DNA of 64,000 nt from JAYVJH01 sp043777595 (GTDB lineage Bacteria; Bacteroidota; Bacteroidia; Cytophagales; Spirosomataceae): assembly GCA_043777595.1 (NCBI GenBank), contig JAYWHT010000101.1, forward strand, positions 35,298 to 99,297. Reading direction: 5' to 3'. Below, piece by piece: positions 26,357-34,271 of the stretch; the stretch's first letter is position 1; every line of letters starts with the position of its first letter. The position numbers were made by a program, and so were the translations under genes. The notes beneath the pieces are model-generated. The model did no database searches. It was not told the origin of the DNA and saw nothing but the letters and a program-made list of their open reading frames with translations.

Positions 26357-27154
26357 TTAGTTATTGGCTTCAAATAAATAACTTTTGATAGTCGTTTCGA
26401 TATCGGCAATGTTTATGTTTTTATAAATTTCACCTTCATAAGCCAACGATATTTTACCAGTTTCTTCAGATATTACTACCACAATGGCATCGGTTACCTC
26501 GCTCATACCCAGCGCAGCACGATGCCTGAACCCCATATTGACCTGCTCTTTACTGTCCGATACTGGCAAAATACAGCGGGCTGCCTTGATTCGCCCATTC
26601 TCAATAATAACCGCTCCGTCGTGCATGGGGCTATAATCATTAAAAATCGCAATCAATAATTTACGAGATATTAGGGCATCAATCAAGTCGCCAGTCTGAA
26701 TGTATTTATCCAAAACATCGTTTTTTCTAATCACAATCAGCCCTCCTGTAAACTCCCGTGCAAGCAATTTGGCGGCTTCGACAATAAAAGTTAGTGTTTC
26801 GTCTCTATTAGACTCTGCACCCAGTCCGAGTATTTTGTTTAGTATTCGGTTGTTGGTAAAAACCGTTGATTTGCCCACGTACAGCAAAAAACGCCTGATT
26901 TCTTGCTGAAAAATAACAATAAGTGCAATAGCCCCAACGCCCATAAAATACTCTAAAATTTTGGTGAGCAGTTCTAATTTTAGATATTTGACAAGAAGAT
27001 AGACAACATAAATAAGCAAATACCCCAAAAACACCCGACTTGCCAAACTACCTCGCACCAAAAAATAAACTTGGTACAACAAAAAGCCGACAAGCGTGAT
27101 GTCCACGACTTCTACCCAGTTGATGATAAGTGAGCCAATTTGAAATAGTAGCAT
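26357..27154 (-). CDS. cdaA: diadenylate cyclase (CdaA type)
   Basis: 265 residues. Three N-terminal membrane helices (about residues 1-75) precede a DAC domain with the two active-site motifs MHDGAVII (about 172-179) and RHRAALGMSE (about 206-215), which define CdaA/DacA enzymes. It condenses two ATP to c-di-AMP, a second messenger governing potassium balance, envelope stress and, in many species, viability. No yybR/cdaR gene adjoins it, as is common in Bacteroidetes. It begins nine bases after the stop that ends the readable HEPN frame, so it sits in the same transcription unit as DedA, MNT and HEPN. Confidence 0.92.
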   Translation of the reverse strand: MLLFQIGSLIINWVEVVDITLVGFLLYQVYFLVRGSLASRVFLGYLLIYVVYLLVKYLKLELLTKILEYFMGVGAIALIVIFQQEIRRFLLYVGKSTVFTNNRILNKILGLGAESNRDETLTFIVEAAKLLAREFTGGLIVIRKNDVLDKYIQTGDLIDALISRKLLIAIFNDYSPMHDGAVIIENGRIKAARCILPVSDSKEQVNMGFRHRAALGMSEVTDAIVVVISEETGKISLAYEGEIYKNINIADIETTIKSYLFEANN

Positions 27155-27163
27155 TATATGGTG

Positions 27164-27553
27164 TTATTTTTCAATTTCTTTTTTTAGATAGTTTTTGGTA
27201 ATTTCATAAAACTCTTTTGCCTGAATTAAAGACATTTCGGCTTCCTCAAATTCTATATTTGTATCAAAATCATAATCGCCTAATTGTCACTTATTAAAAT
27301 TTTCTGAAATGATTTTTGATAGATTTATAGGAAGTATATTCGTTTGAATATATAATTCGTTAAATTTAGTGTGTGCGCCCTTGTGAGATTTAGGAAAAGT
27401 ATCAGTTACATAAAGCAGTGCCACAATACAACTATAAATAGCGTAGTAACTTCTATTGACAGCCGCCTCATAAAAACTACCTTTTAAATCATATTCTGCA
27501 GCTTCAATGCAATCATCTGCTTTTTCTAAAATTTGGACAAGTTCAACGCTCAT
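27164..27553 (-). pseudogene. HEPN-domain gene interrupted by an in-frame TGA
   Basis: The readable product stops at a TGA (positions 27287-27289, complement strand) after 88 residues: MSVELVQILEKADDCIEAAEYDL to SENFNK. Translation past the stop stays open for 40 more codons and reads QLGDYDFDTNIEFEEAEMSL to YLKKEIEK, ending at TAA 27164-27166. The conserved HEPN phrase at this point is normally R-x-x-G-D-Y, so TGA most likely replaced an Arg codon (CGA or AGA) by one base change. The family (PF05168-type, with SHKGAHTKF here) pairs with MNT nucleotidyltransferases. The truncated form lacks the last two helices. Confidence 0.85.
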
Positions 27554-27882
27554 AGCTTTATTCCTTCTTGTTTAATGTTTTCATATAATGGCATATTGAG
27601 CGTATCGAATCCATTTTTTGTGGCAGGTACTACCGAAAATAGCCTATTATGGTTTCGCCAGAAAACACTCGTTATGTCTGCCATTTTTGAAATTTCAGAC
27701 ATTTTTTTTATTTCTAAATGATTCAATACCACCAAAAAATCAATGTCTGAATCGTCGTCATAATCGCTTCTGGCAAAAGAGCCAAACAGATATAAACTAT
27801 TCAGATCAGTCCCGTACAAATCTTGAAGGGCGGTTTTGAAAGCATTAGCAATCGTAATAATATCTATTTGTTTATTTTTCAA
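27550..27882 (-). CDS. MNT-type minimal nucleotidyltransferase (HEPN partner)
   Basis: From a TTG start at 27882 the protein is 110 residues; a longer frame to an ATG at 27951 would lie wholly within the DedA gene and adds an implausible hydrophobic leader. The catalytic signature SLYLFGSFARSDYDDDSDIDFLVV gives GSx(10-12)DxD of Pol-beta-type minimal nucleotidyltransferases. In MNT/HEPN pairs the MNT protein modifies (for example AMPylates) and neutralises the HEPN RNase. The gene overlaps the DedA stop by 11 bases and the HEPN start by four, so it is translationally coupled to both. Confidence 0.8.
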   Translation of the reverse strand: MKNKQIDIITIANAFKTALQDLYGTDLNSLYLFGSFARSDYDDDSDIDFLVVLNHLEIKKMSEISKMADITSVFWRNHNRLFSVVPATKNGFDTLNMPLYENIKQEGIKL

Positions 27883-28504
27883 TTTCTTTCTTTGCACTAA
27901 TATAGCCTTTAATGACAGTAAAAGTAGTGATAGCCATAAAAAACAAAACAATGTATGTTACATAATCGACTATCCAAGGAAAACGCTCCCCAAAAAAATA
28001 CCCAGAGCCAGCCAGCCCCAATATCCACAGAAAAGCACCGACAACGTTATAGGTCAGAAAGCCGCCAATTGGCATTCTGACTACGCCCGCCAAAATAGGC
28101 GCAAAAGTACGAACAATAGGCAAAAACCGGCTAATGATAAGCGTGCGGCTGCCGTATTTATCAAAATATTTACGAGTTGTTTCAAAATATTCTTTCTTGA
28201 AAAACCACGAATTTTTGCGATTTTGCAAACTTTCACCAAAATATTTACCAGACATATAACCTGTTAATGACCCCAGAACTGCCGCAGCAAACATAGCGGT
28301 AAGCAATACAAGAAGTGCAACATTCAAGATTTTGAGACCACAAAAAACACCCGCCAAAAAAACAAGATAGTCGCCCGGCAAGAAGAAGGCAAAGAAAAGA
28401 CCGTTTTCGGCAAAAATAATGAGCGTTATCACAATCAAGCCCCCAGTTCGTATAATTTCTTCCGAATTGAGTAGGTACTGAAAAAAGTCAATGATTGTGT
28501 TCAT
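27872..28504 (-). CDS. DedA-family membrane protein
   Basis: 210 residues. Signature ENGLFFAFFLPGDYLVFLAG (E/F.G...PGE-type region, about residues 30-49) and the later SRFLPIVRTFAPILAGVVRMP (F.R.(I/V)P..R...P..AG) mark DedA/VTT proteins. In other bacteria these are undecaprenyl- or other polyprenyl-phosphate/phospholipid flippases of the inner membrane. First gene of the minus-strand run DedA-MNT-HEPN-cdaA-Gfo/Idh-SGNH. Confidence 0.93.
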   Translation of the reverse strand: MNTIIDFFQYLLNSEEIIRTGGLIVITLIIFAENGLFFAFFLPGDYLVFLAGVFCGLKILNVALLVLLTAMFAAAVLGSLTGYMSGKYFGESLQNRKNSWFFKKEYFETTRKYFDKYGSRTLIISRFLPIVRTFAPILAGVVRMPIGGFLTYNVVGAFLWILGLAGSGYFFGERFPWIVDYVTYIVLFFMAITTFTVIKGYISAKKEIEK

Positions 28505-28616
28505 AGCTTGAAATTGTATTTGGCAAAACTACTGGCTATAATTTGATTTGCTTTTTCTGGAAAAATTTTGGTTAGAATAAAACATTCAAGTTCGTTGCTA
28601 ATTTTTGTAATTTTTT

Positions 28617-28691
28617 AACCACAAAAGTAACAAAAGGCCACAAAAGTTTGAAAACTATTATTTTTTGTCAACTTTTGTGTCTTTTGTGGTT
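28617..28691. repeat. imperfect inverted repeat rich in ACAAAAG
   Basis: AACCACAAAAG at the left end and CTTTTGTGGTT at the right end pair, with further pairing of CACAAAAGTTTGA and TCAACTTTTGTG inside. The left arm also repeats ACAAAAG three times in tandem. The rest of the 28505-28825 gap shows no gene. Confidence 0.55.
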
Positions 28692-28846
28692 GAAAAAGAG
28701 CAACTGGCCATACAAATTTTCGATAGATTTTTTAAAATCAGTAGTTACTATTTGAATATCCATAATTCCAAAGCATTATTCACGGTTCAAAAATAGTCAA
28801 AGTCAGTCAAAAACCCATTACTTTTGTGATAACCAACAATTATTTA

Positions 28847-29518
28847 ATGATAACCAACCGACAAGTACTGATTGCCCCTTCGATTTTGGCTGCCGACTTT
28901 GCCAACTTACAACGAGACATCGAAATGATAAACGCCAGCGCAGCCGACTGGTTTCATATTGACATCATGGACGGTGAATTTGTACCTAATATTTCGTTTG
29001 GTATGCCCGTTTTAGAAGCCATCAGTCGCCATGCTACCAAGCCATTAGACGTACATTTGATGATAGTTCGCCCCGAGCGGTATATAGACATATTCAAGCA
29101 ATTAGGGGCTGCCGTTATTACAGTACATGCCGAAGCCTGTACCCATTTACATCGGACGGTTCAGCAAATCAAAGACTTAGGTTACAAGGCGGGCGTAGCC
29201 CTCAATCCACATACACCAGCGAGCGTTCTCGAAAACGTAATTCAGGACTTAGACTTGGTTTTAATTATGTCTGTCAATCCTGGTTTTGGCGGACAACAAT
29301 TTATCGAATACACCTACAAGAAAGTAGAAAAGCTAAAACAAATGATTTTAGAATCAAAAAGCTCGGCACTAATAGAAATAGACGGCGGTGTAAACGCACA
29401 AAACGCTCCGCTTTTGGTAGCGGCTGGCGCTGATGTGCTGGTAGCTGGCAATTTTGTATTTAGTGCCAACGACCCTACGCAAACGATTTTAGATTTAAAA
29501 AACTTATTAAACTCTTAA
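28847..29518 (+). CDS. rpe: ribulose-phosphate 3-epimerase
   Basis: From ATG 28847, 223 residues; a GTG seven codons upstream is less likely. TIM-barrel epimerase motifs in order: LIAPSILAADF (about 7-17), WFHIDIMDGEFVPN (metal-binding His and Asp), LDVHLMIV, IMSVNPGFGGQ and IEIDGGVN. It interconverts ribulose 5-phosphate and xylulose 5-phosphate in the pentose phosphate pathway. Full length for the family. Followed 12 bases later by the M14 peptidase. Confidence 0.97.
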   Translation: MITNRQVLIAPSILAADFANLQRDIEMINASAADWFHIDIMDGEFVPNISFGMPVLEAISRHATKPLDVHLMIVRPERYIDIFKQLGAAVITVHAEACTHLHRTVQQIKDLGYKAGVALNPHTPASVLENVIQDLDLVLIMSVNPGFGGQQFIEYTYKKVEKLKQMILESKSSALIEIDGGVNAQNAPLLVAAGADVLVAGNFVFSANDPTQTILDLKNLLNS

Positions 29519-29530
29519 AACCCCAAATAC

Positions 29531-32137
29531 ATGAAAATCAAATACTTACCTCGCTTCAATGTAATTTCAGGTCTTATTTATTCGTTGTTCATTTTTCACT
29601 GCTCGTTTTTCACTTCGTTTGCCCAGCAAGACTACTTTTTTGGTGGCAAAAAACTCAATTCGGCCATTCCAAGCCCTGAGCAGTTTTTGGGCTATCCGAT
29701 TGGTACACACCAAACTCGGCACGACCAATTAGTGGCATACATGAAGGAACTCGACCGACTCTCTGACCGTATAACGGTACAAACGATAGGTATGACGAGC
29801 GAATTTCGACCACAAATTGTTGTTATGGCTACGTCGCCAGCCAATTTTAGTAAACTGCCCTTGATTCAGCAAGATAGGTTCAATCTTTGTAATCCAACCA
29901 AACCTATGCCTGATGTGGCTAAAATGCCTGTTGTGGTACAACTCGGGGCAAATGTACATGGCAACGAAACATCGGGCGGCGAGTCGCTTATATTGGCGGC
30001 CTACTACTTGGCGGCAAGCGAAGACGACGACATAAAAGCAATATTGGATAACGAAGTAGTATTGATTGAACCTGTACTAAACCCAGACGGTCGAGACCGT
30101 TTTGTGAGCTGGGTCAATCAGCATAAAGGCAACCCCAACGTAACCGACCCCAACGACCGTGAGCATAACGAAGTATGGCCAGGCGGGCGTACCAATCATT
30201 ACTGGTCGGACTTGAACCGAGACTGGTATTTGGGCGTACACATCGAAAGTCAAAATCGGTTAAAATTTTATCATCAATGGCGACCAAATGTAGTAACAGA
30301 CCAGCACGAAATGGGTACAAACTCTACTTTTTTCTTTGAACCATCAAAAGAAAATGCTGAAAATCCACTTGTACCACAATATGTTTACAGGACTCTAAAT
30401 AGTAAATTTGCCAAATATTACGAAGCAGCCCTAAATCAAATTGGGTCGTTGTATTATACCAAAGAATCGTTCGATAATTTATACCCAGGCTACGGGTCGA
30501 GTTATCCAGATATGCAGGGCGGCGTTGGTATTTTGTTTGAGCAAGGCAGTTCTCGTGGCTTTGTGCAAGAAAGCCAAAACGGACTTGTAACTTTTGCACA
30601 TACAGTTCGCAACCAATACGTTTGCGCCATTGCTACGCTCAAAGGGGCATTGAACGAACGACAAAATCTGTTGAAATTTCAACGAGAATTTTATAGTACA
30701 GGTTTGGCAGATGGTACAAAAAACACTACCAAGGGCTATGTAGTTGGCGGTGGCAACGATGCAACAAAAATGAATGAATTTGCTAAAACACTCATGCGCC
30801 ACCAAATAGAATGTTATCAATTAACCGATAATATTGCACTGGACGGGCAGAGTTTCGAGAAAAATAAGGCTATGTTTATACCCACCAATCAGCCACAATA
30901 TCGGTTGGTTCAGTCTGTTTTTGAGCGACCTACCAAATTTGCCGATAGCCTGTTTTATGATGCCTCAACTTGGAACTTGGCATTGTCGTTTGGGCTAAAT
31001 CATGCAGAAGTTAAGACCCCAATCACGAGAGGAAAACTCATAATCGAAGACGACTTGATGCTCAAATCTATTGCACCAACACAGTCTGACTATGCCTATT
31101 TATTGAGCTCGACTGACTTCAATATGACCAAAGCGTTGTACCAGTTATTAGACCAAAAAATATTAGTAAAAACGGCTCTGAAAAGTTTCAAAATTGGCGA
31201 CAAGTCTTTTCCTCATGGCTCACTCTTGGTTGCTGTTCAGAGCCAGAGCGTTGGTTCTGGCAATTTATTTGAAATCATAAAGTCAGTCGGGGCATCGGCT
31301 GGGGTTAGTTTTGTGGGCGTGCCAACAGGGTTTAGTCAGGCTGGGATAGATTTGGGTAGTAATAATTTTCAGAAAGTACAAAAACCCGAGATATTACTCG
31401 TTGTTGGGCAAGGCACAAATGCTTACGAAGCTGGCGAAGTGTGGTATTTGACTGAAAAACACGTTGGAATACCCATTACCAAAGTAGAGTTATCGGCTCT
31501 AAATCGAGCAAATCTAAGTCGGTACAATACAATCGTGATGGTGTCTGGCCAATACCCTTCTGACAAAATATTAGCTACCAGACTCAAAACTTGGGTAGCT
31601 GCTGGCGGAACACTCATCACCATAAAAACAGCTTCGGAGTGGGCCATCAAAAACGACATAGTCAAAGAAAAACTACGCTCCAACACCAAAGCCGACTCAA
31701 TAGCCATGGCCAAGCGTAGCCGTACTAACTTTGAAGATGCCGCCGCTCTCGATGGCTCAAAGGGAACAGGCGGAGCGGCATTTGAGGCAGATTTAGACAC
31801 CACACACCCGCTGGGCTGGGGGTACATCAACCGTAAAATAGCACTTTATAGAAACAATAACACGATTTTGGAACAGTCGGCTATACCATTTAATACCGTA
31901 GTAGCATACTCCAATAAGCCACTCTTGGCTGGATATGTCCACCCTCAAACGCTGCAAAAGATTGCTGGTTCGGCTGGTATATTGGTCAATACTGATGGTG
32001 CTGGGCGGGTAATATTGTTTGCAGATAATCCTAATTTTAGAGGTATTTGGTATGGCACAAGCAAGTTATTTCTAAATGCTTTGTTTTTTGGAAGTCAGAT
32101 TACTGCACCATTCAGCGGTTTTGGAGAAGAAAAATAG
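29531..32137 (+). CDS. secreted M14-family zinc carboxypeptidase
   Basis: 868 residues with an N-terminal signal (a hydrophobic stretch LIYSLFIFHCSFFTSF then AQ). The M14 fold shows ANVHGNETSGGES (HxxE zinc ligands, about residues 138-150), a following PVLNPDGRDRF, DLNRDW, and VTDQHEMG (third His ligand, about residue 257). A glutamate in GILFEQGSS could be the general base. The C-terminal 450 residues are of the class-I-glutamine-amidotransferase-like kind often fused in these Bacteroidetes proteins (LLVVGQGTNAYEAGEVWYL, VMVSGQYP). A metallopeptidase in periplasm or outer membrane; peptide substrate unknown. Confidence 0.9.
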   Translation: MKIKYLPRFNVISGLIYSLFIFHCSFFTSFAQQDYFFGGKKLNSAIPSPEQFLGYPIGTHQTRHDQLVAYMKELDRLSDRITVQTIGMTSEFRPQIVVMATSPANFSKLPLIQQDRFNLCNPTKPMPDVAKMPVVVQLGANVHGNETSGGESLILAAYYLAASEDDDIKAILDNEVVLIEPVLNPDGRDRFVSWVNQHKGNPNVTDPNDREHNEVWPGGRTNHYWSDLNRDWYLGVHIESQNRLKFYHQWRPNVVTDQHEMGTNSTFFFEPSKENAENPLVPQYVYRTLNSKFAKYYEAALNQIGSLYYTKESFDNLYPGYGSSYPDMQGGVGILFEQGSSRGFVQESQNGLVTFAHTVRNQYVCAIATLKGALNERQNLLKFQREFYSTGLADGTKNTTKGYVVGGGNDATKMNEFAKTLMRHQIECYQLTDNIALDGQSFEKNKAMFIPTNQPQYRLVQSVFERPTKFADSLFYDASTWNLALSFGLNHAEVKTPITRGKLIIEDDLMLKSIAPTQSDYAYLLSSTDFNMTKALYQLLDQKILVKTALKSFKIGDKSFPHGSLLVAVQSQSVGSGNLFEIIKSVGASAGVSFVGVPTGFSQAGIDLGSNNFQKVQKPEILLVVGQGTNAYEAGEVWYLTEKHVGIPITKVELSALNRANLSRYNTIVMVSGQYPSDKILATRLKTWVAAGGTLITIKTASEWAIKNDIVKEKLRSNTKADSIAMAKRSRTNFEDAAALDGSKGTGGAAFEADLDTTHPLGWGYINRKIALYRNNNTILEQSAIPFNTVVAYSNKPLLAGYVHPQTLQKIAGSAGILVNTDGAGRVILFADNPNFRGIWYGTSKLFLNALFFGSQITAPFSGFGEEK

Positions 32138-32199
32138 GGCCCATACTCATACCACGAGTTTTTTAACTTAACTTTGTAGGGTAAAAAATAATTGATAAA

Positions 32200-32772
32200 A
32201 TGAAAAATCTAACGGTAAATAATTACAAAAATAGCAAAGCAGGACTTATATTTCAGCAGTTCAATTTTAATATTTTGCTGTCAGTCAGTTTTGTATTTTT
32301 TGGTTTAATTAACTTTCAGGCAACTGCCCAATATGGCGGTGGTTATGGCGGAGGCGGCTACGGTGGCGGTGGTTATGGTCGAGGTGGCTTTGGCGGTGGT
32401 AGCCAAATGAGTGACCCCAGTTTTGGTAACAAAGCCCCCAAAGCACCGACCATTGACAGCGAAGCCGACAATGAAATAAAGTGGCTCAAAAAGAAACTCA
32501 AACTTACAGACGACCAAATGATTGATGCCGATTTTATTGTCATGGACAATACCATCAAACGATTTGACATGAAAGAAGCCGCTATCAAAGCCGTCAAAGA
32601 AAACGAATCGAAACGAAAGGACATAATTATGAAATTCAGAGACGATATTCTTAAACTACAATCAGACAAAGAAACTAAGTTTAAGAAAATATTGACAACT
32701 GAACAATGGGCGATTTATGACGAAAAGAAAAAATCAATCCCCAACTATATAGACCCTGCGGCTTTTCAATAG
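32200..32772 (+). CDS. exported protein with Gly-Tyr repeats and a Spy/CpxP-like helical domain
   Basis: 190 residues. Starting at 32200, a hydrophobic segment (FNILLSVSFVFFGLINFQATAQ) precedes a Gly-rich stretch of GGY and GGGGY units (about residues 46-68; the DNA at 32338-32401 is correspondingly repetitive). The C-terminal 110 residues are charged and helical, with LKKKLKLTDDQMIDADFIV and FKKILTTEQWAIYDEKKK, resembling periplasmic Spy/CpxP-like or Heat-shock-periplasmic families (LTxxQ and a TxEQ..xY pattern). Function unknown; a chaperone or scaffold is only a guess. Confidence 0.65.
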   Translation: MKNLTVNNYKNSKAGLIFQQFNFNILLSVSFVFFGLINFQATAQYGGGYGGGGYGGGGYGRGGFGGGSQMSDPSFGNKAPKAPTIDSEADNEIKWLKKKLKLTDDQMIDADFIVMDNTIKRFDMKEAAIKAVKENESKRKDIIMKFRDDILKLQSDKETKFKKILTTEQWAIYDEKKKSIPNYIDPAAFQ

Positions 32773-32835
32773 ATAAATAGGGTTAGTGGCATATTTTTTG
32801 TAAATTTGTGTGCCTAACACCTCTAATCCCTACCT

Positions 32836-34212
32836 ATGAATCGCTTTAATTGTGCTTGTTTTTTGTTTTTTTTACTCCTTGTCAATACTTTTGCTGGCAG
32901 ACCTAAGCCTCGCAAAAAAGCAATAATTCATCGAAAAACCCTACACGAGGTTGTTACTTCGTACAATCGTAGCACTGTTTTTCCGCTCAAACTAAGTAAA
33001 AATAACCGCTACTTTGTTACGCAACACAACGAACCTTTTTTGCTCAATGCCGATACTGGCTGGCTACTATTTCATAAACTAAGATTTGAGCAAGCCCGCC
33101 AATATATTGACAACCGTCATAGCAAGTTTTTTAACGCTATATTCTTACAAGTTTTGCCACCAGAGCCAAACTTAAAAAATGCCTATCAATCGGTACCTTT
33201 CAACACAAATGGTGATTTTTCTGACCCAAATGAGACTTATTTTAAATATGTCGAAGACGTAGTTCGTTATGCCAATAACCAACAAATGATTGTAGGACTC
33301 GCACCTACTTGGCTGGATTTTGATGACTCAAATTGGGCGAAAGCACAGAAACAAAACGGAACAGAAAAATGTCGTAATTATGGACAATATTTGGGAAAAA
33401 GATTTAGCAAATACAATAACATACTCTGGATAATGGATAACAACCAAGAACCAATTGATGGAGAAGCCATGCAAAAATCAATCGCAGAGGGTATTAAGAG
33501 TGCCGCACCCAATCACTTGATGACTTACCAAGCAGCAAGCCCGCAGTCAAGTACCGATATATTGCCAAATAAAACATGGCTCGACCTAAATATAGTTAAT
33601 CTTTATAATAAAAAAATAGAGGGCGTTGATACAAATAAACCCCCACAGAATTATGAGTTTTTGAGCAAAGAATACCAAAAAAAACCGATAAAAGCGTTTG
33701 TATCGGGTGGACAAAATGAAAACGATGGCAATGAACAAATAGTACGTCGGCAAGCATACTGGACTATACTTTCGGGTGGGGCTGGCCATTGTTACGGTAG
33801 CTCAGTATGGGCTTTTGAAAAAAAATGGCAGCAAAACCTCAATCTAAGTGGTGCTTTAAGTATGTCTCGATTTTATAAAATTCTGAACGGGTTGCCTTGG
33901 GAATTATTGCGGCCTGAAACCAGTGGCGAATTGGTGGTTTCGGGACAAAATAATATTGACAACAATGACTACTCTCCAGTGGCGGTGTTGCCCAACTATC
34001 GGCTCGCTTTGATGTATATGCCTGTTGGCCACCCTGTCAAAATAGACATGGCCAAAATGAAAGGCTCGAATTTGCGGGTGTTGTGGATAAACCCCAAGAC
34101 AAACCAACGCTGGGCGGGGGGGTATTTCAAACCGAGAGCCATCAGAGAGCTGATACCCCCCACGTTGAGCGACGACTGGATTTTATTGATTGGAAATGTA
34201 GGAAAAAAGTAA
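32836..34212 (+). CDS. DUF4038 / GH140-like exported protein
   Basis: 458 residues with a signal peptide (MNRFNCACFLFFLLLVNTFA). The TIM-barrel DUF4038 region starts with FLLNADTGWLLFHKL, followed by FFNAIFLQVLPPEPN, NETYFKYVEDVVRYAN and VGLAPTWLDFDD, and a C-terminal DUF5060-like part. In GH140 apiosidase relatives the acid residue sits in a WilGGD motif and the second acid in a later E..YE motif. Here the first reads WIMDNNQEP and the second region SGGQNENDGNE, so the usual GGD is absent. Polysaccharide binding or a divergent glycosidase are both possible. Confidence 0.75.
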   Translation: MNRFNCACFLFFLLLVNTFAGRPKPRKKAIIHRKTLHEVVTSYNRSTVFPLKLSKNNRYFVTQHNEPFLLNADTGWLLFHKLRFEQARQYIDNRHSKFFNAIFLQVLPPEPNLKNAYQSVPFNTNGDFSDPNETYFKYVEDVVRYANNQQMIVGLAPTWLDFDDSNWAKAQKQNGTEKCRNYGQYLGKRFSKYNNILWIMDNNQEPIDGEAMQKSIAEGIKSAAPNHLMTYQAASPQSSTDILPNKTWLDLNIVNLYNKKIEGVDTNKPPQNYEFLSKEYQKKPIKAFVSGGQNENDGNEQIVRRQAYWTILSGGAGHCYGSSVWAFEKKWQQNLNLSGALSMSRFYKILNGLPWELLRPETSGELVVSGQNNIDNNDYSPVAVLPNYRLALMYMPVGHPVKIDMAKMKGSNLRVLWINPKTNQRWAGGYFKPRAIRELIPPTLSDDWILLIGNVGKK

Positions 34213-34271
34213 ATTTGGAACGATTTTTGCTACGTTTTACCCAAAATCACTGTAAATTATAACTCCAAATT

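Noticed and set aside
27287..27289. Selenocysteine recoding of the HEPN TGA
   Set aside because: The conserved residue there is Arg rather than Cys or Sec, and no SECIS-like stem is evident after it.
27883..27951. Upstream extension of the MNT gene to an ATG at 27951
   Set aside because: The extra 23 residues are hydrophobic, lie inside the DedA coding end and are not part of the nucleotidyltransferase fold; the TTG at 27882 fits better.
32338..32401. Possible CRISPR-like array in repetitive DNA
   Set aside because: The repetition is GGT/GGC codon runs coding for Gly-Tyr units inside a reading frame, with no spacers of constant length.
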